A DNA stretch of 12,015 bases. It comes from Cyclobacteriaceae bacterium. Its GTDB lineage: Bacteria > Bacteroidota > Bacteroidia > Cytophagales > Cyclobacteriaceae. The number at the start of each line of letters is the position of its first letter. The stretch's first letter is position 1. Shown in pieces: positions 1 through 6,533 of the stretch. The notes beneath the pieces were generated by a model. That model searched no databases. It was given only the letters and a program-made list of their open reading frames with translations, and was not told the origin of the DNA. The stretch covers positions 1-12,015 of the forward strand of contig JAKISE010000093.1 of NCBI GenBank assembly GCA_021648745.1, given 5' to 3'. Position numbers and translations under genes: made by a program.

Positions 1-82
1 TCAACTACTATGGCTTCTGCTGACTCCTCTGCTTTACCAACTCGTGGTTACTTGCCATCGCGGCAGCCTGGCTCATTCGCTA

Positions 83-103
83 AAATAGTCCACAGGACTA
101 TTT
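83..103 (-). other. Perfect 9-bp hairpin inside the intron
   Basis: AAATAGTCC and GGACTATTT form a perfect 9-bp stem around the 3-base loop ACA. It lies about 330 nucleotides into the intron on the minus strand and is probably one of the ribozyme's variable peripheral stems. There is no U-tract after it in either direction that would favour a terminator. Confidence 0.6.
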
Positions 104-255
104 CTTAACGCTCTGCCCTCTCGGTAAGGTAAATATCCTTCCGTCTAATCCTGCGGAATCTACATAACTGCCCTTTGGGTAACCGTAGGACTTTGCAATG
201 ATGTGCTTACTCATCCTAGGCTGTTATGCCTCGTATTCCGTTCCTGTTCAGCCTG

Positions 256-274
256 CCCCGCACTCGATGCGGGG
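256..274 (-). other. GC-rich 7-bp hairpin inside the intron
   Basis: CCCCGCA and TGCGGGG pair around CTCGA. It is clearly more GC-rich than its AT-rich surroundings. Flanking CTG and CAG could add three more pairs across a one-base bulge. It fits a variable loop of intron domain I. A similar GC-rich hairpin motif is, from memory, dispersed in some Bacteroidota genomes, so it may also be a small repeat that landed in the loop. Confidence 0.55.
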
Positions 275-434
275 TCAGTTCAGACTTTTGTAGTCTCGCT
301 TACTTCACTGCATCCCTCACGAGAAACCAGCTTGCGACTTACTAATGCTTCCAGGCTCTAACCCAGCGCATAAGGGATTCTCACCCTCTGGACATTCTTA
401 TAAAAAGAACTTATATTTACCATTCAAGGCACAC

Positions 435-652
435 ACATAAACTATATGCCATAGGGGTGCATTGCTGAAAGCTAAGCCTATCTCTTTCTATTAAGTCCGC
501 CAAATATTTGCTTTGGGTAGTGCTATGTATTGATTTGTTCCAAATCAAATATCCGTCTAAGTGGGTTATCTCAATTTATTCGTAATTTAGTCCCCTACGG
601 ACATATAGTCCAGAGCGTTGTGCCCAATTAATGAGAGCAAACCAAAGATTTC
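435..652. other. Non-coding spacer between intron and Kazal-type gene
   Basis: No credible reading frame exists on either strand. It contains a perfect 8-bp hairpin with a 3-base loop at 530-548 (TTGATTTG/CAAATCAA), the palindrome CAAATATTTG at 501-510, and the words ATTTAG (585-590) and CCCTACG (593-599) about 54 bases before the next gene. The same two words stand in the same order in the spacer at 1163-1407. This is also the upstream flank (5' exon) of the group II intron on the minus strand. No clear TAnnTTTG promoter element was found for the gene at 653. Confidence 0.5.
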
Positions 653-1162
653 ATGATATTAGTACAACTCCTTCTTTTACTCTAGCCTTGCAACAAACTA
701 AGTATTGTAGAAGAGGCTAATACTCGGGAGTTTATAGCGATAGGAATAATTGATGAGGAGTATGATGCAGGAGGGAGTGACCCTAATTACACTTTCAAAA
801 TTATAGATTTTTTTAAAGGATACGGAAACCTTAGAACAGTATTATATGCGCCAGATTTTGAATTTGAAAATAATACATATTACTTAATATTTGGTTCGGG
901 GAAGGGGTTAGATTCTCATTTTATAGAAAAATGCTCTTACACAAATAAACTCAGTCTAATAGACAATAACACACTAAACTACTTGTATGAAAACTTAGGA
1001 ACGGTGCCCTGCTATGATGAGAGAAAAAGAAAAGAAAATGGAGAAGGAGCTTGCCCCAGAATATATAACCCAGTTTGTGGGTGCAATGGGGGGACTTATG
1101 CAAACTCATGTGAGGCGATCAAGTATGGAGTAAAGAAGTATCTTCCAGGAGAATGCAAGTAA
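653..1162 (+). pseudogene. Kazal-domain secreted lipoprotein, interrupted by an in-frame TAG in its signal peptide
   Basis: The frame starts ATG ATA TTA GTA CAA and reads MILVQLLLLL, a hydrophobic signal core. TAG follows at 683-685, then PCNKLS, so a lipobox-like cysteine (689-691) sits just past the stop. From there the frame is open for 158 codons to TAA at 1160-1162. The middle (about 710-1000) has the pattern of a TIMP/NTR-like domain: FIAIGIID, YTFKIIDFFKG, YYLIFGSG, EKCSY, then a closing LG. The end (1010-1159) is a Kazal-type serine protease inhibitor domain with six cysteines and the signature PVCGCNGGTYANSCEA. No ATG, GTG or TTG start occurs in frame between the stop and base 980, so the product probably cannot be made unless the stop is read through or is a sequencing error. 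Kazal domains inhibit serine proteases; the role in this bacterium is unknown. The gene lies in accessory surroundings next to a group II intron. Confidence 0.7.
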
Positions 1163-1407
1163 CGCAAGCTAACATTCTGTGCTATGGTTAAGAGGATAAA
1201 CTTAGTAAAACGACTGATTTGCAGCAGTTTGTATTAGTAATAGAATTTCTATTGCATATTTCGGGTTTAAATGCGCTATGGCTTAGTATTGGGTGGAAAT
1301 GATTTAGCCATTTATTCCCTACGCTTTAGCAAGGGCATTAGATCTCTCTACTTGAACCAAAACTAGTATATTTATCATTATTGATAACCTACTCAAAGCC
1401 AATTGAT
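1163..1407. repeat. Non-coding spacer with repeated words, possible interspersed repeat
   Basis: The spacer carries two copies of a GCTATGG-type word in direct orientation, GCTATGGTTAAG (1181-1192) and GCTATGGCTTAG (1275-1286). ATGGCT (1278-1283) can pair with AGCCAT (1306-1311). ATTTAG (1302-1307) is followed by CCCTACG (1317-1323), as in the spacer at 435-652. I see no gene and no clear promoter for the lipoprotein that follows. Spacers of this look around accessory genes in Bacteroidota can be multicopy, but copy number cannot be judged from one window. Confidence 0.35.
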
Positions 1408-2421
1408 ATGAGAACTATTTCATTTGTTCTACTGCTGTCAACCATTATTCTAATGAACTGTAAAAAGGAATTAGGCCCTACGGACAGTTGCTCTAAAGAG
1501 AACTTGCTTGAATCCTATTCTACTGATGAAGGGTTTGATGTATACATCTATGAAAATGGTGACCTATATTCAGAACGAGATGGAAGCTGCCAATTTGAAT
1601 TTCAATATTTTGACCCGGAAAAATTAGAGGGTAGTTACCAAATTACAGCAACCGATACTTTCTTAGTAGCAGGGTCTGATTTATTTCCAATCAAAAATAA
1701 TTACATAGAAGACTTTGAGTCTGCTGCGACCTTTGCAGACCTGTTTGTCTCTTCACTAAACGATACTGATTTGTATTGGACAAGTTTCACCTTACAAAGT
1801 CCTGCTGCCCCTACTGTAGAAGAGTATGTGGCATTGCGAAAATGTATATTGGATGGAACTTGTGACTTTATAGATAATAGAATAGATATTGCATCCGATC
1901 CAACAAACCCCAGTAATACAACCCTCAAGTTTACTAGTGTGGCTCCTTCGGCAGATATGGTTACTGCCAAAGCGTCCATTTCATCACAATTAAATTACTA
2001 TGTGCAAGGGTCGCACTTTTGGTTTCAAGCAGATTTTTATATTGAAAGTGGGATGCCTTTTAGCTTAGTAGATTTTGAAAGTAGCTACTTTGATAAATCA
2101 CCAGGGCCCAGAGTTGTCATTAGAAATAGCCAACTTGAGGTTGAAAATAAATTCAGCGAAAAAACTAATTATAATAACACCACAAACATTACAGTACCTA
2201 CTGGTGAGTGGTTTACAGTTAAGGTACATTTAAAATACAGCAGTACAAACGATGGTATAATTGAACTATGGCAAAATGGAGAACAGCTTATTTCAGCAAC
2301 AGGAGTTTCTCTTCCTCTCTCAAATGCCATTCAAGATATTCTTGAATTTGGAGTTTCTGCTACGCCTGAAGGGAGTGTGATGTATGCTGATAATATGCGT
2401 GTTTCAGATACAGCATTCTAG
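1408..2421 (+). CDS. Lipoprotein with concanavalin/LamG-like C-terminal domain
   Basis: A 337-residue lipoprotein. The start is placed at ATG 1408 because it gives a compact type II signal peptide, MRTISFVLLLSTIILMNC, with lipobox LMNC and the lipidated Cys at residue 18. A TTG nine codons upstream (1381) would only add a polar extension. The region to about residue 145 is low in recognisable motifs. From about residue 165 to the end, the text alternates beta strands with Asn/Ser-rich turns. It contains PTGEWFTVKVHLKY, GIIELWQNGEQLI and a closing YADNMRVSD, the layout of a concanavalin A-like/LamG or polysaccharide-lyase-type jelly roll. No catalytic residues of a named lyase family could be assigned, so a carbohydrate-binding or surface role is inferred only. 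It converges on the carB-linked genes, with 27 bases between its stop and theirs. The neighbouring Kazal-domain gene is also a lipoprotein in the same direction. Confidence 0.7.
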   Translation: MRTISFVLLLSTIILMNCKKELGPTDSCSKENLLESYSTDEGFDVYIYENGDLYSERDGSCQFEFQYFDPEKLEGSYQITATDTFLVAGSDLFPIKNNYIEDFESAATFADLFVSSLNDTDLYWTSFTLQSPAAPTVEEYVALRKCILDGTCDFIDNRIDIASDPTNPSNTTLKFTSVAPSADMVTAKASISSQLNYYVQGSHFWFQADFYIESGMPFSLVDFESSYFDKSPGPRVVIRNSQLEVENKFSEKTNYNNTTNITVPTGEWFTVKVHLKYSSTNDGIIELWQNGEQLISATGVSLPLSNAIQDILEFGVSATPEGSVMYADNMRVSDTAF

Positions 2422-2428
2422 AAATTAT

Positions 2429-2442
2429 ACATGAAATCATGT
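2429..2442. terminator. Small hairpin between convergent genes, weak terminator candidate
   Basis: ACATG and CATGT pair around AAAT in the 27-base gap between the convergent stops at 2421 and 2449. The stem is only 5 bp and has no clear U-tract on either side, so termination here is weakly supported. Confidence 0.2.
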
Positions 2443-2448
2443 GTGTCC

Positions 2449-2688
2449 TTACTCAACCTCTTCATAGTCTACATAATCTCCTCCTTTAAAATCGGTCTTT
2501 TTCTTCTGCCGATTAGGTGCAGAGTCAACATGCAAACCACCTCGGCTTGCCCTTTGTTGCCCTTGGCTGCTATATGGATTTTGACGTGTACGAGTTTGAG
2601 CACTCCTACCTAAAACTAACCTCAAAACATGCCCTATCGAACGAAAAAAGAAATATAAAAGGGCTAATATGGCAAAAAATTTTAACAT
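2449..2688 (-). CDS. Small membrane-anchored protein, DUF4834-like
   Basis: A 79-residue protein. Residues 1-18 (MLKFFAILALLYFFFRSI) form one hydrophobic segment that probably anchors it in the inner membrane. The middle is basic and rich in Arg, Gln and Ser. The last residues, DFKGGDYVDYEEVE, match the conserved tail I associate with the Bacteroidota family DUF4834. The family has no established function that I know of. Its ATG lies one base after the carB stop (TAG, base 2689, ATG), so it is almost surely translated from the carB transcript by coupling. It ends in TAA, 27 bases from the convergent lipoprotein gene. Real coding status is supported by the family-like tail, the plausible start and the tight spacing; assignment to DUF4834 is from memory. 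Confidence 0.7.
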   Translation of the reverse strand: MLKFFAILALLYFFFRSIGHVLRLVLGRSAQTRTRQNPYSSQGQQRASRGGLHVDSAPNRQKKKTDFKGGDYVDYEEVE

Positions 2689-2689
2689 A

Positions 2690-5503
2690 CTATTTGCTCA
2701 AATATAGGTTTCGTTCCGAGTAAATATTTAAGAAATAATCATCCATTAAATCATCAATAAAGTAAATAGATTCACCCGTTGACTTCATTTCTGGCCCAAG
2801 TGCTTTATTAACATTCGGAAATTTATCAAACGAAAACACAGGTTCTTTTATGGCGTATCCCTTTTTAGTTGGATTAAATTTAATGTCTTTCACTTTTAAC
2901 TCACCAAGCATAACTTTAGTAGCATAATTTACATAAGGCTCATCGTAGGCCTTGCATATAAATGGTACGGTACGTGATGCCCTAGGGTTGGCTTCTATTA
3001 TATAAACCTTATCATTTTTAATGGCAAACTGAATATTTATGAGCCCAACAGTTTTTAATGAAAGGGCAATTTTTTTAGTGTAGGTTTCAATTTGCTGTAA
3101 AACCAAATCGCCAAGGTTGAACGGAGGAAGTACTGCATAGGAGTCTCCTGAATGAATCCCTGCGGGTTCAATATGCTGCATAATACCAATAATGTACACA
3201 TCTTTCCCATCGCAAATAGCGTCTGCTTCGGCTTCTATGGCTCCGTCAAGGTAGTGGTCGAGCAGCACCTTATTATTGGGTATTTTTTTCATAATATCCA
3301 CAATATGCTCTTCCAGCTCTTTTTCATTGATAACTATTTTCATCCCCTGTCCACCAAGCACGTACGATGGCCTTACAAGTAAAGGAAAGTTCAGTTTTTT
3401 AGAAAGAGCCAAGGCATCTTCGGCATCTTCTACCACACCAAACTCTGGATAAGGAATATTATTTTCTTTTAGAAGCTGAGAAAAACTGCCCCTGTCTTCT
3501 GCTAAATCTAAGGCCTCAAAAGAGGTGCCTAATATTGGAATTCCGTATTTTTCTAACTTCTGCGCTAGCTTAAGTGCCGTTTGTCCACCTAGTTGAACAA
3601 TAACACCTATAGGTTTTTCTTGTTCAATAATTTCATAAATATGCTCCCAAAATACCGGCTCAAAATACAGTTTATCTGCTACATCAAAATCAGTTGAAAC
3701 TGTTTCGGGGTTACAGTTAATCATTATGGTTTCATAGCCACATTCTTTGGCAGCCAAAACGCCATGAACACAGGAGTAGTCAAACTCAATTCCTTGCCCA
3801 ATACGATTAGGCCCTGAGCCTAACACCACAATTTTCTTTTTATTGCTAATGACAACTTCGTTTTCCGAATCAAAAGTTGAATAGTAATAAGGTGTATTTG
3901 CCGCAAATTCTGCTGCACAAGTATCTACCATTTTAAATACTCTGTTAATACCTAGCTCTTTCCGTTTTTTATAAACAGTTGATTCAAGTTCCTTTACTAA
4001 ATGGCCAATTTGTCTATCGGCATATCCTTTTTCTTTGGCGGTTCGAAACAAATCAATCGGTAAAGTTTCTAAGGTATAGTTTTCTATTTCTTTTTCTAAT
4101 AAAACTAGTTCTTCTATTTGCGTTAAAAACCATTTATCTATTTTAGATAATTTATGAATTGTAGAAGGAGAAATACCTAATTTAAAAGCATCATATACGT
4201 GAAAAAGTCTATTCCAACTAGGGTGTTCTAGGCTTTCTAAAATTTCTTGCTGATTTTTAAGCTCCCTGCCATCAGCACCCAATCCATTTCGGTTTATTTC
4301 TAAGGACTGAGCTGCTTTCTGCAAGGCCTCTTGAAAGTTTCGTCCAATGCCCATTACTTCTCCAACCGATTTCATTTGCAATCCTAAATGACGATCAGCG
4401 CCTTCGAATTTATCAAAATTCCAACGAGGGATTTTCACAATTACATAATCCAATGCCGGCTCAAAAAAGGCAGAAGTGGTTTTCGTAATTTGATTACTTA
4501 GCTCATCTAAACTATATCCAATAGCAAGTTTGGCAGCTACTTTAGCAATAGGATAACCCGTTGCTTTGGAAGCCAAGGCAGAAGAACGAGAAACCCTTGG
4601 ATTAATTTCAATGCCAATAATCTTTTTATTGTCTGGACTAACCGAAAACTGTACATTACAGCCTCCTGCAAACTGGCCAATTCCATCCATCATCTTTTTG
4701 GCTAAATCTCTTAGCTCTTGGTAAACCGTATCAGGCAATGTCATAGCAGGGGCTACTGTAATTGAATCTCCAGTGTGAACTCCCATAGGGTCGAAATTTT
4801 CAATAGAACACACTATAATAATATTGCCCAATCCATCTCTTAACAGTTCCAGTTCGTACTCTTTCCAACCTAAAATACTTTTCTCAATTAAAACTTCGTG
4901 AATAGGTGATGCATGAAGGCCGTTCGACAGTGCATTTTCAAACTCTTCAGCTGTGTTTACAAACCCTCCGCCTGTTCCGCCAAGTGTATACGATGGCCTA
5001 ATCACCAATGGAAAGCCAATTTTTTGAGCAATTTCTTTCCCTTGCAAAAAGGAAGTTGCCGTATTACCTTCACATACTCCAACATTTAATTCAATCATTT
5101 TTTGACGGAATTTCTCTCTGTTCTCAGTAGTTTCAATGGCTTCAAAATCAACACCAATTACCTTCACATCAAAAATGTTCCAAATGCCTGCTTTTTCACA
5201 ATCTATAGCTAAGTTTAAAGCTGTTTGTCCGCCCATCGTTGGTAGTACAGCATCTATCTTGTGCTTTTTTAAAATTTCTATAATAGACTTTTTGGTTAAC
5301 GGCAACAGATAAATATTATCAGCCGTAACCTTATCCGTCATTATAGTTGCAGGGTTAGAATTAATAAGGGTAACTTCTATGCCCTCTTCTCTTAACGAAC
5401 GAGAGGCTTGGGAGCCCGCATAGTCGAATTCACATGCTTGGCCAATTACAATGGGCCCACTCCCGATTATTAATACAGACTTGATGGTGTTGTCTTTAGG
5501 CAT
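2690..5503 (-). CDS. carB: Carbamoyl-phosphate synthase large subunit, short form
   Basis: A 937-residue protein that makes carbamoyl phosphate from bicarbonate, ammonia (delivered by the CarA glutaminase) and two ATP, feeding pyrimidine and arginine synthesis in the cytoplasm. Both halves of the CarB duplication are present. The N-terminal half has GSGPIVIGQACEFDYAG (15-31), the ATP-grasp block RPSYTLGGTGGG (169-180) and EINPRVSRSS (299-308), whose Glu299 and Asn301 align in position with the E. coli metal ligands. The C-terminal half has GSGPNRIGQGIEFDYS (562-577), RPSYVLGGQG (711-720) and EANPRASRT (837-845). The oligomerisation region lies between, with KMVDTCAAEFAA near 524-535. The protein stops after EMKSTGES at the point where E. 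coli CarB (1073 residues) enters its MGS-like allosteric domain, so that domain is missing. I recall similar short forms in other Bacteroidota. No carA is in the window. The start is MPKDNTIKS, matching other CarB N-termini. Confidence 0.97.
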   Translation of the reverse strand: MPKDNTIKSVLIIGSGPIVIGQACEFDYAGSQASRSLREEGIEVTLINSNPATIMTDKVTADNIYLLPLTKKSIIEILKKHKIDAVLPTMGGQTALNLAIDCEKAGIWNIFDVKVIGVDFEAIETTENREKFRQKMIELNVGVCEGNTATSFLQGKEIAQKIGFPLVIRPSYTLGGTGGGFVNTAEEFENALSNGLHASPIHEVLIEKSILGWKEYELELLRDGLGNIIIVCSIENFDPMGVHTGDSITVAPAMTLPDTVYQELRDLAKKMMDGIGQFAGGCNVQFSVSPDNKKIIGIEINPRVSRSSALASKATGYPIAKVAAKLAIGYSLDELSNQITKTTSAFFEPALDYVIVKIPRWNFDKFEGADRHLGLQMKSVGEVMGIGRNFQEALQKAAQSLEINRNGLGADGRELKNQQEILESLEHPSWNRLFHVYDAFKLGISPSTIHKLSKIDKWFLTQIEELVLLEKEIENYTLETLPIDLFRTAKEKGYADRQIGHLVKELESTVYKKRKELGINRVFKMVDTCAAEFAANTPYYYSTFDSENEVVISNKKKIVVLGSGPNRIGQGIEFDYSCVHGVLAAKECGYETIMINCNPETVSTDFDVADKLYFEPVFWEHIYEIIEQEKPIGVIVQLGGQTALKLAQKLEKYGIPILGTSFEALDLAEDRGSFSQLLKENNIPYPEFGVVEDAEDALALSKKLNFPLLVRPSYVLGGQGMKIVINEKELEEHIVDIMKKIPNNKVLLDHYLDGAIEAEADAICDGKDVYIIGIMQHIEPAGIHSGDSYAVLPPFNLGDLVLQQIETYTKKIALSLKTVGLINIQFAIKNDKVYIIEANPRASRTVPFICKAYDEPYVNYATKVMLGELKVKDIKFNPTKKGYAIKEPVFSFDKFPNVNKALGPEMKSTGESIYFIDDLMDDYFLNIYSERNLYLSK

Positions 5504-5532
5504 ATTTTCTTAGAAAGGTTATAATATTACTC

Positions 5533-5550
5533 TTGCGTAAATTAGCGCAA
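5533..5550. promoter_or_regulatory. Operator-like palindrome at the carB promoter
   Basis: On the minus strand the sequence is TTGCGCTAATTTACGCAA. TTGCG and CGCAA arms pair perfectly, with a central AATT palindrome and two mismatched positions per side. It overlaps the predicted -7 element and the likely transcription start of carB, a position where a dimeric repressor could act. No regulator is identified; the call rests on symmetry and position. Confidence 0.35.
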
Positions 5551-5580
5551 ATTTAGAAGAATAAAGGAGAAATTTCGAAA
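5548..5580 (-). promoter_or_regulatory. Candidate Bacteroidota-type promoter of carB
   Basis: On the minus strand TAAATTTG (5548-5555) matches the Bacteroidota -7 consensus TAnnTTTG. TTTC (5577-5580), 21 bases upstream, is an imperfect -33 element. The start of transcription would fall roughly 35-40 bases before the carB ATG. The strong terminator upstream at 5683-5728 makes a separate carB promoter necessary. Confidence 0.5.
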
Positions 5581-5622
5581 GGGAAGGTTAAATAATTTTT
5601 ATTATTAATAAAGTACTGAGTT

Positions 5623-5662
5623 TTATAGAAAAAAGTAAGGGTTATTCTACTTTTTTCTATAA
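5623..5662. other. Perfect 15-bp hairpin upstream of carB
   Basis: The arms at 5623-5637 and 5648-5662 are exact reverse complements around a 10-base loop, each arm containing a run of six A or T. It lies between the strong terminator and the carB promoter. It may be a secondary terminator or mark a mobile or regulatory element; nothing in the sequence decides. Confidence 0.5.
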
Positions 5663-5682
5663 TCTGCAATGCACAATAATTA

Positions 5683-5728
5683 CTAAATAAAAAAGCAGCA
5701 AAATTTATTTTGCTGCTTTTTTATTTAG
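5683..5728. terminator. Strong bidirectional-looking rho-independent terminator
   Basis: The arms 5683-5703 and 5708-5728 form a perfect 21-bp stem around the loop TTTA. The core GCAGCAAAA/TTTTGCTGC is flanked by six A on one side and six T on the other, so each strand has a U-tract after the core. It lies 32 bases past the stop of the secreted protein gene at 5761-6474 and ends that minus-strand transcript, separating it from carB. Confidence 0.85.
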
Positions 5729-5760
5729 CATAAGTACTACTAAGTTTTCGGTAGACCTAT

Positions 5761-6474
5761 TTAATTACACATAATAGAGTAGTCGTAAATAAACATTTCA
5801 AATTCTGACCAATTAGGATTTTCTCCATATTTTTTTAGCAACTCTGGGCATTCGGCAAAAATCTCTGCCATTTCTTTTTTGTATTCTTTCTTTGTTATTT
5901 TAATTGCAACGTCTTCACCCTTCTTTTTCATATAATACGATTTCTCCAAACCACCAGCAACTTTCATTCCAGCAACTCCAATACTCGCTCCTTCTTTGGC
6001 TTTAGGGTCGTTGTAAATTTTAATTTTTCCACTGTAAGAAGGGTTAACTAATTGCATCATATAGCTACCTGTTTTCTTTGCCTTCACTCTAACTTTCGAT
6101 TTTTCCATATACATATAGCCATCATCCAAGTATTGGGTGGTAAGCTCTCCGTCTTGTAGTTTTTTCAAGTCAGAAACAGCTTCCAATCTGTTTGACAATT
6201 TTTGAAGTCCACTGGGTGGTACATACATAAACTTTATGTCTTCTGGATCAATTTTGATTTTTTTATCATTAAGATCTTTAATCTTTAGTTCTTCGATAAG
6301 GCCTTTTTTAAACTTTAACGATTTAAGACGACCCTCTAATGTTGTTCCGTCTTCTAGCGTTATATAAGTTGTTTTTTTGCCAGAAAAACTTGTAAAACCA
6401 GGAACAAAGGACTGTGCCCAAGAGGGTGAAACAATGAGGGCAATTACTAAGGTTAATAATAGGGATTTTTTCAT
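5761..6474 (-). CDS. Secreted protein of unknown function
   Basis: A 237-residue protein with a clear Sec signal peptide, MKKSLLLTLVIALIVSPSWA, probably cut before Gln21. The mature part is lysine-rich. It opens with a beta-like segment, TTYITLEDGTTLEGRLKSL, reminiscent of small beta-barrel or Sm-like repeats seen in other Bacteroidota secreted proteins. It continues with IDPEDIKFMYVPPSG, a middle region YMMQLVNPSYSGKIKIYND, and a C-terminal acidic and Trp-containing part (NPNWSEFEMFIYDY). No catalytic motif or named family is recognised. A gap of 59 bases separates it from the FtsK-fusion gene upstream, and no convincing promoter lies in the gap, so the two may be co-transcribed; the 21-bp terminator ends the unit. 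It has no lipobox, so it is probably periplasmic or exported further. Confidence 0.75.
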   Translation of the reverse strand: MKKSLLLTLVIALIVSPSWAQSFVPGFTSFSGKKTTYITLEDGTTLEGRLKSLKFKKGLIEELKIKDLNDKKIKIDPEDIKFMYVPPSGLQKLSNRLEAVSDLKKLQDGELTTQYLDDGYMYMEKSKVRVKAKKTGSYMMQLVNPSYSGKIKIYNDPKAKEGASIGVAGMKVAGGLEKSYYMKKKGEDVAIKITKKEYKKEMAEIFAECPELLKKYGENPNWSEFEMFIYDYSIMCN

Positions 6475-6533
6475 ATTTATAAATATTTATAGGTGTAGTT
6501 GCAATTTAGTATAATTTTATCCAATTATAAAAC

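Larger units (their letters stand above)
1..434 (-). mobile_element. Group II intron, 5' ribozyme portion (partial; reverse transcriptase lies outside the window)
   Basis: Read on the minus strand, the segment begins with GTGTGCC, the typical 5' end of a group II intron (GUGYG). A short hairpin of the AGGG...CCCT type follows at about 367-381, then several hundred bases rich in paired segments and lacking a long reading frame. The last bases before the window edge carry GTCAGCAGAAGCCATAGTAG, a block I recognise from just upstream of group II intron reverse transcriptase/maturase genes. The segment therefore probably covers domain I and the approach to the domain IV coding region. The reverse transcriptase, domains V and VI and the 3' splice site would lie to the left of base 1. 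The 5' boundary could also be two bases further out (436), because GT is repeated there. Identification rests on remembered motifs, not on a covariance-model search. Confidence 0.72.

Noticed and set aside
1..108. Plus-strand reading frame opening the window (STTMASADSSALPTRG)
   Set aside because: It is the antisense of a conserved group II intron segment and ends quickly; translation of this type is a common spurious annotation.
1381..1407. TTG start nine codons before the lipoprotein ATG
   Set aside because: It would put a polar stretch in front of a typical lipoprotein signal peptide; ATG at 1408 fits better.
1701..1979. Minus-strand frame of 92 codons inside the lectin-like lipoprotein gene
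   Set aside because: It lies wholly within a better supported gene, has no family-like motif and no sensible upstream signal.
2431..2723. Two plus-strand frames opposite the DUF4834-like gene
   Set aside because: They are opposite a gene with a recognisable tail and tight coupling to carB, and their products look random.
6479..6490. 12-base palindrome ATAAATATTTAT just upstream of the secreted protein start
   Set aside because: It is made only of A and T in an AT-rich gap, so symmetry is likely by chance.
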